64,000 bases of DNA from Rhizophagus irregularis. Its lineage: Eukaryota; Glomeromycota; Glomeromycetes; Glomerales; Glomeraceae. Positions within the stretch are counted from its first letter, which is position 1. Each line of letters starts with the position of its first letter. This document shows positions 1-11,314 of this stretch, one piece after another. Where the stretch lies: contig NC_089437.1 in NCBI RefSeq assembly GCF_026210795.1, forward strand, positions 2,356,001-2,420,000, in the 5' to 3' direction. Made by a program: the position numbers and the translations under genes. A model generated the notes under the pieces. That model was not told where the DNA came from. It searched no databases and saw only the letters and a list, made by a program, of their open reading frames with translations.

Positions 1-1848
1 CCAACTTGCCTTTTAGAATAAATTTCTTTTTTTATATTTTTCTTGAATTTTATTATGTATATTGTGTATTATATAATTCGTACTTTTTATTTGATAAGAA
101 TGGCTAAAAATTGTTTAATTCCGACTTTACGCCACAATTTGATCTGTTTACGCCATAGCCGAATTGCTAATGTTACGATAGCTATTACCTGTTTACTGTT
201 TGAACTAATATAACTAAAAAACATGACCATACTGAAACATCATTAAATTTCGTATTTAAGAAATTTTCGATAAATCTAACTATAAAATCCGTTAATGCCT
301 AAACTATATATGCTAAAAATATTAATAGGCGTTTGCAATTAAATTGGTTTTCTAAGATCTTTGCCAAATTAATCCATTCCCCTAATAATTAAAAGAATCG
401 AATTCTCTTTACCCATTCTAAAAAAAAAAAATTCAATTTTTAATTCCAAGATTATAAAAATTTGATTTTGATTGATATTTGATTATAACGCTATTAAAAG
501 TTAAGCCACATATTTTCTCCTATCAATATTTTAGATTAGGTAATTTGAATCGTTATATCGGGAATCGAGATATTTGTAAATCAAATCTCCTTTAATATAC
601 TGATATAGAAATTATATCGAAATTTTTTAAATATGTACAATATTTACACATTACTATATAAAAATAGTTAATATTGGCGCATAGTGCTGGCCGAGTTAGG
701 TTAATTCTGACGGCCGGAGTTAAGTGATGATCAGATTTCAATATTGAGTAGATTTATGATATTGTAATATAATTAATTATAGAATAATAAGTTCAGTAAT
801 GAGTTCTGACTTCTGTCCATATTTGTTAAAATAGAAATGTAAACTTTTTACATGAATTTATTTTAAGGTCCATGAACGACTGGTAGAGTTGAACGATGTT
901 AAAAAAAAATATTTACTTGCTTTTAAACTAGTAGTTACGGTGGGCATATGTCCCCTCACGTGAACTGTCACCAATAAAATCGTTTTATCGTGTCGGATAT
1001 CTAATTTTTTTTTTTGCTCCGGACTCAACAACGGTTATACTTAATAATATTTTATACTAAACCTTATAAAGTTAATTTAAATACAAAAAAAATAATTACT
1101 CCTATTCCGCATAAAATATAAATACTAAATCTATATATAGTGATAAATATAAATGTAAATGTTCAATAAATCATATGGTATTAACAGTGTATTACGGTAA
1201 CTAGTAAATATAATTTATTAATAAAACATTTATTTATATATATAGGTTTGCATTATAGACAGTACAGTTTAATTTAATTATTTATAATTGAATTAGTAAA
1301 GCATTTATTAATATTAATAAAAGGTTAAAATATTTAATATATAGAGATCATGCATTGTATAATAAAAGATAATAATACAATTTTTAAAAATAATTTTTAA
1401 TAATTTAATATAAGTAATTAATTGAGAATATTAGTAGCTTTATTTTATATTTATTTTTGTTTAATTATAAAATTTGTATAATATTAAAGTTTAATGAAGT
1501 TTATATAATATTTTATAAAAAAAAAAATAAACTAATTTATTTTTAATATTTATAAATGCAAAATTAATAAAATTAATAATAAAAGTATATTGATAATATT
1601 AATAACGGAATATAGTTATAGATAAATAATAAATTTATTTTATTTTACAAAATTGTAAAATTTTTAAATAACTCTTTAATCTTAATAGCAGAAATTAGTA
1701 AGTATAATTATATTTATTATAATTAAAATATATTATAAAAATGATCTAAGAAATAGTATTTGTGATTTATAGTTTAAATATTATTCTAATATCTTTTTAA
1801 AAATTTAATCAACATTATAATTATAAATCAAATATACCAATCATTTAA
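1..1848. other. Gene-free AT-rich DNA
   Basis: No open frame of convincing length or composition is seen on either strand. A slightly less AT-rich patch near 675-735 has short inverted pieces (GGCCGAGTT and GGCCGGAGTT). The rest is low-complexity A/T sequence of the kind that fills the repeat blocks of this window. Confidence 0.5.
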
Positions 1849-2393
1849 TGGAAAACTGCTCAAAATACTAAGAAAAAATGTGAATTACAAGCTTTAGCAC
1901 TTCAGCTTTTTGCTGTATCTTCATATAGTGCTTCTTGTAAGCATTTCTTTTTAGTTTTAAAATGGTTTTATAGTCAAAGACGTACAAAATTAGCTGTAAA
2001 TCAAGTAGAAGATATGTGTAAATTGCATACTTATTATATTACAAATGCAAAATATGAATTGCCTTATTATGCAGTTGATACTTCTGAATGTTCATTATAT
2101 AAAAAAATGATAAATACTTTAACAGAGAGTTAATTAGTAAAGGAGATTATAATTTTTTGTATAATGAAAATATAATTGATAAGATTATTAATATATCTAA
2201 AACATATAATCTAAATGTTACTTTAGATATAGATATTGATTTACAAATTTTTAATATGAAATAAAATGAATTTAAGAAAGATAGAGTAATAGTTAGTCAA
2301 AGGAAACAAACTGTTATATTAGATCCAGAACATAAAGATTATGATATTGAAGTATTGATAGTTAAAGAAATAAATGATAATAATAAAAATTAA
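1849..2393 (+). pseudogene. hAT transposase C-terminal remnant
   Basis: An open stretch from 1849 to 2133 translates to a segment resembling the C-terminal dimerisation region of hAT-superfamily transposases. It has an ALALQLFAV start, a Ser/Ala/Ser patch, a WFYSQRRTKLAV block and a VEDMCKLHTYY block, the order expected for that domain. It is preceded directly by a stop and has no start codon. A stop at 2131-2133 is followed by a shift to another frame in which Asp/Asn/Ile-rich coding sequence continues to 2393, with one further stop near 2260. The N-terminal BED zinc finger and catalytic core are absent. It is a decayed fragment; the family assignment rests on the pattern only. It may be a relic of the source of the 8-bp-duplication elements nearby. 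Confidence 0.65.
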
Positions 2394-2971
2394 ATTTTAT
2401 TTTAATTTTAATACTTTAGCAATTTTATATATAGTGAATTTTAATCTTTAGTAATTTTTTATAATTTTTAGTTTTTTTTAGTAATTATTAGCTTATATTA
2501 TAATAATAATAACATTAATATAATTATAATTAGTAATAAATATAATAAAATAAATAAATAAATGCATTTTTTAGTTTCAGTTTATAGTATAAAAATTTAA
2601 AAATTAATTTTAGTTTACATAAAATTTTGGCTAGAGTTTTAGATTTTGGTATTAGTTTCAAATTAGAATTTTGGACTTTCAGATTCAGCCATACCTTTGA
2701 TAGGTTTCAGTTACAAGTATAATTTGTACAGCTTTTTATTTGATTTTTTCTTTAATGTTTTGTATTAGAATATAAGATTTGTGCAGATTTTCTTTCCAAA
2801 AAATTTTCTGATGAATAAATATTTTAAGTATTATTATGATAAATTGTAAGTTTATTAATACCATTCAAGCTATTGTCTTATTTTTTGATTGACTTACCAT
2901 TTAAGATATTTGAGCTTGACAAATATATCCTTTTGAAACATTTATAACTAGAAATCAAAATTAATTATTAT

Positions 2972-3755
2972 AGGATCCCAGACATCACATATATAACTCA
3001 CATTTGAGTTTTAGCAAATTCAATTAAAATTAGGTTAAACTCATAATTTTAGATAAAGCAAATTGATTGAAAATTAATTAATAGTCATAATTATGAGTTT
3101 TAGCAAATTGTATTGATTTTACAAAGTCATATTTTATATTTGAGTAAATTAGTACTTTTTTTTATCCTTTTTTTTAAACTTTTATTGATAATATTTTTAA
3201 AAATATTAGTTTCAAGGTCCGGGTTATATTTTGGCCAAAATTAAGCATAATGCGGGCTAAAAACCATCTGATTAGTTTCACAACATTTTATTTTTTAATA
3301 ATTATTTATATTTAATTTATTATTTTTATTAATTATTATTTTATCTATAATTTACATATTTTTAATTATAAATTATAAAAATTAACAGTTTAATTAATTA
3401 TTTTTTTTATTGATAATAAAAAAAAAAGATTGTTAATTTTGGTAAATTGACAATTAAATTTACCGATTTACAAATAATTTGAATAAATTGAAATTATATT
3501 TTATTAAGCAAATTTAAACCTATATTATTTAGAATTTTACTATAATTCATATTTTGAGTTTTAGCACATTAGTATAGATTTAAAATGTGATAATTTGATT
3601 TTTAGTAAATTAGATCTATTTTAGGCTAGATGTTTTCTATACATTTTCCATTTTTTCAGTATATTTTTCAGATTTTTTTTTTTATAAGGATTTTTACTTT
3701 AGTATTTATTAAAGTTTATTTATTTGTGAGTTATATTAGTATTATTTAGGGTCCT
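2972..3755 (+). mobile_element. Non-autonomous hAT-like element (copy 1)
   Basis: The left end begins AGGATCCCAGACATCACATA and is followed by TATAACTCACATTTGAG. The right end is an imperfect inverted copy ending TGTGAGTTATAT...GGGTCCT. The interior matches, in inverted orientation, the interior of 52418-53728 over several hundred bases, including a gtccgggttatattttgg patch. No coding sequence is present. The duplication at the ends is poor, suggesting age. Superfamily assignment is inferred from the better-preserved copy. Confidence 0.65.
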
Positions 3756-3947
3756 ATTAAATTTTCATACTTTTAATTTTATATAATAAAAACTAAAATT
3801 TTTAATAATTGTCAAATTAAAAAAAAGTGAATAATTTTTATTTTTTTAGATATTAATTGTTAATTTAAAAGATAAAAATATAAAAATTCATATCATATTT
3901 TTTTTCAGAACTGTAACTTTCATTTATTATATAAAATTTTGAAAATA

Positions 3948-4123
3948 CAGTCAAATCTTTATACAATGATATATCAGGACTCATAAGAAAAAATTTAAAA
4001 AATATTGTTATATCAAATTATACTGATATTTATATGTCCTCACATATAGTAGAAATGTAAAATTTTATTGGTATATCAAGTTTTTAATAATGTATCAGTA
4101 TATTGAATATCGAGTTCTGACTG
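3948..4123. mobile_element. 176-bp MITE with CAGTCA termini and TA target site
   Basis: The element starts CAGTCAAATCTTTATACAAT and ends GAATATCGAGTTCTGACTG, flanked on both sides by TA. CAGT-type termini with TA duplication are typical of Tc1/mariner (pogo/Tigger) elements. It contains no open frame. Its terminal hexamer matches those of 47033-48570 and of the degenerate element ending at 36641. Confidence 0.7.
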
Positions 4124-4452
4124 TATAAAAGTACAGTATTATTGTTTTAAAAATTAAATTTTTTCCAATTTTTTATATAATTTATATAAAAATAAAAATT
4201 AGAGATAAAGAAATTTAATATATATACATTAATCAAGATTTTGTACTATTATATATTAAAATTTCTGTTATTATTATTATATACAATTTTTAAATAAATA
4301 GGTAATAACAAACTATTTATTTAATTTTATAGATAAATATTAGTTATTTGATAGGTGGGGTTAAAATATTGCTGAACTGTGAAGCAATTCAGATAATATT
4401 TTAATACTCCTATCAAATAATTGTGTTATTCTGCAGCTGCCAATAATTATCT

Positions 4453-4749
4453 AGGACCCCGGATATCTCTAAAACAGGTCATAAGCCACACTTTTGGCAG
4501 ATTGGCCCATTTTTCGGAAATTTCAAAAAAATCGTATTTTGTAAATATCTCGGCATCCAGTGGTCTAATTTTGATGAACTTTTTTTTAAATTGTGAGTTA
4601 AATGAGGGCTACAAAATAAAAAAAGTTCATTAAAATTGAATCACTGGATGCTGAGATATTTACAAAAAACGATTTTTTGAGTTTTAGCAAAAAGGGGTGT
4701 TTTTGGCCAAAAGTCTATTATGACCTTTATATTAGATATCCGGGGTCCT
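4453..4749. mobile_element. Foldback MITE with AGGACCCC termini
   Basis: Inverted ends are AGGACCCCGGATATCT (left) and AGATATCCGGGGTCCT (right), an almost perfect pair. The flanks AATTATCT and GATTATCT agree in seven of eight positions, an 8-bp duplication as made by hAT transposases. The interior is a long hairpin with arms beginning GCATCCAGTGG and ending CACTGGATGC, separated by a short loop near 4600. A short open frame crossing this region is not a gene. Confidence 0.8.
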
Positions 4750-4889
4750 GATTATCTTATAAATACAATAAACTATTGATTAAACAACATTAAAAATATC
4801 AATAATAATTATGCAATAATAGTTTATTTATAGCTTAATAAAAAAATATCAGTATGATAAAAAAAGTATAATCCTATTTGTAAAGCTCT

Positions 4890-5300
4890 AAATGGTCCAG
4901 ATTGATCTGGATTGAAAAGTAATCTAGAACTAGACTGTAAAAAATTGCTTCATTTCAGTTTGATTCAAATTATATTAAAAGATAATTCAGAACCAGATCA
5001 GACCAGTTATTTAATTCGATTTAATCTGGTCTTATAATAAAAAATGTTGCAAAACATTTTTTTTATAATAATATATTATAAAAAAATATTTTGCAACATT
5101 TTTTTATTTAATAATTAAACAATCACAATGGTTTTAATATAAAATTATTGTGAAAACAATTATTTAGTCCAGTCCAGTTCTAACCTGTTTAATTCAGTCC
5201 AGATTGGATTTATAATTCAGGACTGGACAGTCTGGATTGGATCAAACTGAATATTTCAGTTTGGATTGTCAGATTAGAACTGGACTGATTAGAATTTTAC
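4890..5300. repeat. Foldback repeat with strong central hairpin
   Basis: Tracts built from TCCAG/CTGGA words (for example GGTCCAGATTGATCTGG and GTCCAGATTGGA) lie on both sides of a central hairpin at about 5039-5106, whose arms carry ATGTTGCAAAACATTTTTTT and the inverted equivalent. Outer ends are not resolved, so the family is unassigned. Confidence 0.5.
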
Positions 5301-5545
5301 CTATTTGGCTGTAGAATAATCATTAATGTTTTCCTTTTTAAGTTTCTTTAATTAATATATTTATATAAAGGCTAGAACTATGAAATTTTGAATATATATT
5401 CTTTAGAGTTTATTATTATTATATATTAAAATTTCAAGTATTATTGTTATGTATAATTTTGAGTAATTAATAAAAATAAAAAGTTTGCTACTTTTATCTA
5501 GGTAGTGTATAACCTTTTAAATATATATGCTAAATATATTTTAAT

Positions 5546-5700
5546 CTGCTCTGTAAGTTTGCTTAAAGCACAAAATAAGATTTTGCCATTTTTTAATTTA
5601 TTTGCCTTTTTTATCTATTCATTTTTAGATATAATTAGCAAAATCTTTTACTCATATGTAAAGTCAAAACAGTATACTTTTTTTATAAACTTGTATTGTT
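5546..5700. repeat. Fragment of the CTGCTCT foldback family
   Basis: CTGCTCTGTAAGTTTGCTTAA and, further on, GCAAAATC...AAAGTCAAAAC resemble sub-sequences of the foldback element at 10943-11314. The open frame of 68 codons here has no protein-like composition and is part of this repeat. No gene is seen from 5701 to 6083, which should contain the promoter of the next gene. Confidence 0.4.
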
Positions 5701-6083
5701 TTTCTTGTTAACTAGTTAAAAATTGATTTCGGGTAGCAGATATGTGTACCCGATATGACATATGTGTAGTAAAAATGCAGAAAATCGGGTACCTGATATG
5801 TGTAAGGATGTACTTATTTTATGATTTCTTGATATTAATCTTAATTTATAAAAAAATTAGTCCGTATATCTAATCACGTGATTTACCGCTTTAGACGTTT
5901 ATGGTAATATCCCAGTAATAATTTATTTTGTAATCAAAAAACCCTAATATTATTGGATAGTAATGATAAAATATAAAAATCACTATAATCTACAAATCAA
6001 AATGTACGCGTCCTGCATGTAAACATTTGTCATAAATCGGCTTATTTTTCCTCAAGTGAACTTGGACAACTTGGACAGCAAGA

Positions 6084-8250
6084 ATGAGTTCTACAAGAGA
6101 TAAACAATTACCAAGGTTTTTGAATAGTATGATATTATAACGCGGGTTTATCCCTTTTTATTTGGATTTTATGTTAATGTTTTTATTTTAATAGACTTAT
6201 ATCACCGTCTGCTTTACGGCGTTCAACAACTTTTTCAACTAAAGAGAATATGCCCAAATCAACTCAAGTAACAGCAAGAAGAGCTACTCACCTTCCCGGA
6301 AATAATGGTAATAATACATTGAACCGACCAAAGTCTACTACAATTAAAACACCCAGCATTCGCGCTTCTGCAACAGCGAATCAGCCAACAAAAAGGTAAA
6401 TGTATAAATGTTTATTTATTCATTTAATCTCTTCAATGTTGAATTAATAATTGCGTATAACAGGAATGAAACTCTTACTAATGCGAGAAAAGGTGCTTCA
6501 AGTAATGTGAAATGCAAGGTAATTCGGTCGTCAACTTAGTAAAATCCGTAGTATTGGACAAATATTTATTTTTTTTCGTTCATAGCCTTCGCTTGTCAAA
6601 CCTGTACCACTATTCTCATTAAACGTTTCAAAGAATAAAATCCTTCAGCCATCTCAGAGTACTTCTTTGACAAAAAACAATGTTTGGTCAAAAACTGCGG
6701 GGCCAAGGATTAAGACAACTGGCAGTTCACAGAAAGATAAAAACAATGTTTCAACAGACACAAAACTGCCAACGCGGCTTACGCGCGTTAACCCAAATTT
6801 GAATCGACCTTTACGTTCCATGGTTACACCAGCTCAGAAAACACAAAAACCCGTAGCTCGTGGAATATCTAAAATCAACACAATTTCATCTGCGAGAAGG
6901 AGGCAAACTGTTGCCCTCAAAGATATACAAGCTCGATTTAAGCCAAATCCTGTTTCTCTTCAAGAAATTTTGTCAAGCAAAACATCACGTGATATGACTA
7001 TGAAAAGACAATCTTTAGCATCTAGCAAACTCGGTTCAATCAACTCCGCGAAACCTTCCATCGGCTCGTCTCGATCCAGAATGACTTATTCATATCGTGT
7101 CGAGGTAGCTAAGCAATCACTTTATATTTATTTTTTAAATACTTTACTAATCAGAAAGTTATTATTTAGAAACCTCGAGAATCAAGAGCATCAATTTTTT
7201 CTGGCGCATTACGCGTTCCCAAGAATGGTAATATTAAACGAGATTCTCGGAACACTTTGATAGGAAAGGCGGTGGTATACTAGTTTTTCTTTTTTTTAAA
7301 TTGTTAGAAATTATGTAAGCTAACTTTTATTAAAATACTGAAGTCTAGTCGTACATTATCAACAATTCGTGAATTACCTGTTCATCCTAGTCAAAATAAG
7401 CCTGTTAAAAAGTCTGCTAATCAATCACGTGGTGCGTCCCGCTTAACGATGCAACCTGCACAGAGCCTTTCAATATCAGCACTTCGACGTAAGACTACAT
7501 CCATCATCGGTGAGAAACAAATAAGTGTTACAGGTAAGTAACTTACATCATAAATATTAATGTATCACAATTTTAATTACTCGTTACTTGTAATATTAAT
7601 TTAACCAAGGTGCAAGTAAACAACAAAACCAATCTGTGCAAAATTCAGCCACAGTACAAGAGGTTCCTTCTATACAACAAATTCCTAATGTTCAACAAAT
7701 AGAAAATCCTGTTAAAACGGTTGAATCGTTGATAGATCCATTAAGAAGAATGAGTATACACCGATTTTCAAGAAAATCATTGTTGATGAATGAGAACACG
7801 TCTTCTCGACCAATGAATACGCAAGAAACAAATATGCAAGCATTACAACGTCGTGTTTCTTTTGTGCCCACCAGTAGTACTTCATCAAAAGTGGTTAATG
7901 AAGTTGAAGTTAATCCTAAAACTAGAGGGAATGATAGTCAACATCAGAATACAAGATGTCTGTCCCAAATTAAAGATCAAGTTTCAATCCGCCTATTGAA
8001 TAATGATCAAGAAACTATCTTAAAATCTGCAGTGAAAATGCGTAATGGAAACTTATTTACCTTAGCTACATCTATTCCTTTGCTGTCAAGTCCAACTGAT
8101 AATAATGAAAAAGGTGATGTGACGAAGGGATTGTCCAATAACAACAATTTTTCAAGTGACGTTGAGAAAGCCCGTCTATACGAAGAGTTGGAAGAACTCG
8201 AGAAACAACTGGAACAAGAAATTTCAGAGGACATGTCAGAAATCTTATAA
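6084..8250 (+). CDS. Unrecognised basic disordered protein with KEN box and C-terminal coiled coil
   Basis: Hand-built model with seven exons: 6084-6115, 6195-6395, 6464-6518, 6586-7104, 7170-7271, 7344-7533 and 7610-8250. All junctions are GT-AG and phases agree, giving about 579 residues. The family is not recognised. The protein is rich in Ser, Thr, Arg, Lys and Asn with almost no hydrophobic core, so probably disordered. It carries a KEN motif early (in STKENMPKS, about residue 27) and several Arg-x-x-Leu words, which are APC/C degrons in many cell-cycle proteins. The end is a short acidic coiled coil (KARLYEELEELEKQLEQE). A microtubule- or chromatin-associated, cell-cycle-regulated role is only a guess. 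The first ATG follows stops and fits exon 2 in phase. Confidence 0.7.
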
Positions 8251-10942
8251 TTTACGAGTAGCAACTAATCTAGTGTCTATCATAGTGGTTCTTTGCTTTT
8301 TTTATTATTAAATCTAGTAAATGGATGATTAATATATATATGTGTACATATAACAATGTATATATTTATTTACTTTATATTCTACTCCTAAAAAGGTTAT
8401 ACAAATATTGAAAGTTCTTATTTAATTCAAAATTATTTAAGTAAACCTTCAAGTGATATCACCAGAATGTAAGTACAATTTCACGTGATACCAATTCCAC
8501 GTATCATTATATATGACCAAAATCCGGTGCGGAACTATAAAAATTACAAGGTTAAATTTATGTTTTAGTATACTTTATAATTAAAGTAAACAATATAAAA
8601 ACTAAGATAAAAGAAATTAAAAAATATTTTTTTTTTTAAGTTGTGGCTAAACTATTTTAATTCGCAACATCTAATACTTTAAACTAGTATATGGTGAAAA
8701 ATCCCATTTTGTGAAAGTGTAAATCGGCCGTGTGATCATTTCGCGTTTTTAAAAAAAATGACGCGAAAAATAGCTGAAATACTTGTTTCAGAAGCTTTAA
8801 GTCAGTGCGTTTGTTCAAATTATTGGCCAAAATGCTATTTAAGCCAAACGGGTAGATAATCGAACCGATTTATTTTAACTTATAATATATTCGGTTTCCT
8901 TCGTTTTGATTGAATTTTTAGTTTGACCGGATTTAAATCTGAAGGTCAAATATCGGTTCCAAGCTCTAGTTGTAAGTCAAGAAAATAAGATAAAGGGCTA
9001 AATTATATTTCATTTTTTGCTTTTTTTTGTAATTCTAATTACTTTTTTAAATTTTAATAATTTAAATTATATAGAATCTTCACCCTTTTTTACTAACTCT
9101 AAAAAAATTATTTTTTGCAATATTTTAGCATCCAGTGATCCAATTTTGATAAGTTCTTTTTTAAATTATAAAACTTAATTAAAGCTACAAATTGAAAAAA
9201 AGTTCATTAAATTGAATTACTGGATGTTAAGAACATTGCATAATTTTAATTTTTAACCTTTTAAAAATGAGCTAATTTGCTAAAAGTGTGATTTGTAACT
9301 TGTTTTAAAGATGTTCAGATTATTAATTATAGTTTTATATTATTTAGTATTAGATTCTATTTTTTTTATATTAATAAACTTATAAATGTGTTATGATTAA
9401 ATAAAAAATTATATAACAGTCATTAGACATATTCCTACTGATTCCTTCTAATTTTTACATATTAACCAGATAAAATTCATACAATAAAAAAATATTATTA
9501 ATGGTTGATTTTTCATAAAATTTTGATTTGAATATTAAATGACATTAAAATAATATTAAAATAACATCAAAATAACATCAAAATAATATTAAAACAATAT
9601 AGTTAAGTTAAATTTAATTATATTAATTCTATATTAATTAAAAACTTTAAATTTCTATAAAGACTATATTTTATCAAAATTTTTAATTAAAATTTGAAAT
9701 TTGAATTATAATAAAATTAATTTGGAATTTAGAATTTGGAATTTAAGATTTGGAATTGATTAATTATGTAAAATAAATTATTATAATAGAAATTCTTCCT
9801 TATAGATTTTTAGTTTAAAATTTCTTACAAAAAATAGAAGTCATTTTTTGATAGAAAACTTTAGGATAAATCAATATAGAATGAAAAATACAATAATATA
9901 ACCAAATTTCATAGTGAAAAAGTAATAGAAATATTAAGAATACTGTTTACTAAACCTTAATATAACTATATAGAACAGTATATAAATCAAGTATTGTAAA
10001 GTTTTATATACTGGCTTTATAATAAATTAGAAGAACTAAAATACAATTTACTGATGACTTAAATATATTTAATATTAAAAATATTAATAGTCTTCAAAAA
10101 TATTATCTTTGTAATTTTAATGGTTTTTAAACAAATTTGCTAGAACTTTTCATAAGAGTTCAAAATATATGATTAATAATATTATGGCTGATATATGATA
10201 ATGATTTGACAGATAATGATATTGATTTACTGAATACAATAATTTCAAGTTAACTATTATACTAATTACAATTAGATATTTTAACTTAAAGTTTCTTACT
10301 ACGTACTAGCTTTATTAAAAAGAAAGTATAACTATATAAGAAAAAAATAAAGTAAATCAAATAAAAACTGCTAACTTTTTTATCAATCAAATTGAACTGA
10401 AGTAGAAAGTACTTTTTTTATAAATTGAACTTAAAAAAGTATAAAGTAGCAACTAACAAGATGGTAATACTCCATTAGTTTCAAATAAGGATAAGAAAAA
10501 GAAGAAAAAAAATAGTTAAAAAAAGGTTATACATATTATTACAAAATATTAACCAATAGAATCTATATTTATATATATTAATGATATAATAATATAATTT
10601 ACAATATTTTTTGGCCTAAAAAAATGTAGATTAAAATATATGACAATTCAAGTTAAAATCAAAATAAATTAGCAATAAAACTTATTTAGTCTAGATAGCT
10701 TTATTAGAAAATATTTTTTAAAAAAATTAAATGTATTTATTTATTATATTAAATGATTTAAATTTTAGTAATAAATGTAAAAAAAAATTTTTTATTAATA
10801 TTTAATTATAAAATTTTAAATTTAAATAATAGGCATATATTTTAAAAATTATATTTTTTAAAAACTATTAGTTTACAAATTTTTATTAAAAAAAATTATT
10901 ATTATTTAATAATTTTAAATAGAAAATTTCAAAGTTTACATG
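8251..10942. other. Gene-free AT-rich repeat DNA
   Basis: No supportable gene. It contains a hairpin at about 9115-9240 described separately, a short tandem run of ATTAAAATAACA-like units at about 9540-9600, and short aattTGGAATTT repeats near 9715-9760. Fragments of Lys/Asn/Ile-rich reading frame near 10000-10350 are broken by stops and look like composition rather than coding. Confidence 0.5.
9115..9240. repeat. Hairpin core with ATCCAGTG/CACTGGAT-type arms
   Basis: AGCATCCAGTGATCCAATTT on the left pairs with AATTGAATTACTGGATGTT on the right around an A/T loop carrying AAAGCTACAAATTG. This is the same core as in the elements at 4453-4749 and 53027-53341. Clear terminal inverted repeats are not seen here, so this copy is truncated or old. 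Confidence 0.6.
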
Positions 10943-11314
10943 CACAGGGTGTTTGAACACAGGTCATGTAAAATATAATGACACCAATGTCACACCCTTT
11001 TACTTTTTTTATGTAATGTATGTATTTTTTGACTGCTCTACAATTTTACTTAAGGCATCAAAAGGAGTTTTGAATGCCGTTTTTGACTTATATATGAAAA
11101 ACTGTCTTTGCCGATCATTTCCTAAATTTTTTTAAGAGCAATCGGCAAAATCAATTATTCATAGGTAAAGTCAAAACTGACATTTAAAAGTACCTTTGAT
11201 GCCTTAGATAAACTTGTAGAGCAGGCAAAAATCCATTTATCTACTAATTTTGAAGTTTATAATATTAGTCAAAATGGCAATAATTACATGATCCAGATTC
11301 AAACACCTCGTATA
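10943..11314. mobile_element. Foldback element with GGTGTTTGAA ends
   Basis: The left end reads GGGTGTTTGAACACAGGTCA and the right end inverts to GAGGTGTTTGAATCTGGATC. A second, internal pair of arms carries CTGCTCTACAATTTTACTTA and, inverted, CTGCTCTACAAGTTTATCTA, followed by GGCATCAAA on both. The element can fold almost end to end. No transposase is present, and the 60-codon open frame inside it is not a gene. Confidence 0.6.

Noticed and set aside
660-735. GC-richer patch considered as 5S rRNA or a tRNA fragment
   Set aside because: It lacks the 5S internal control region and cannot form a cloverleaf.
4421-4633. 70-codon open frame
   Set aside because: It runs through the terminal repeat and one hairpin arm of the MITE at 4453-4749, so it is not a gene.
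10000-10350. Possible transposase relic in Asn/Asp/Ile-rich scraps
   Set aside because: Frames are broken every few dozen codons and no transposase motif could be recognised.
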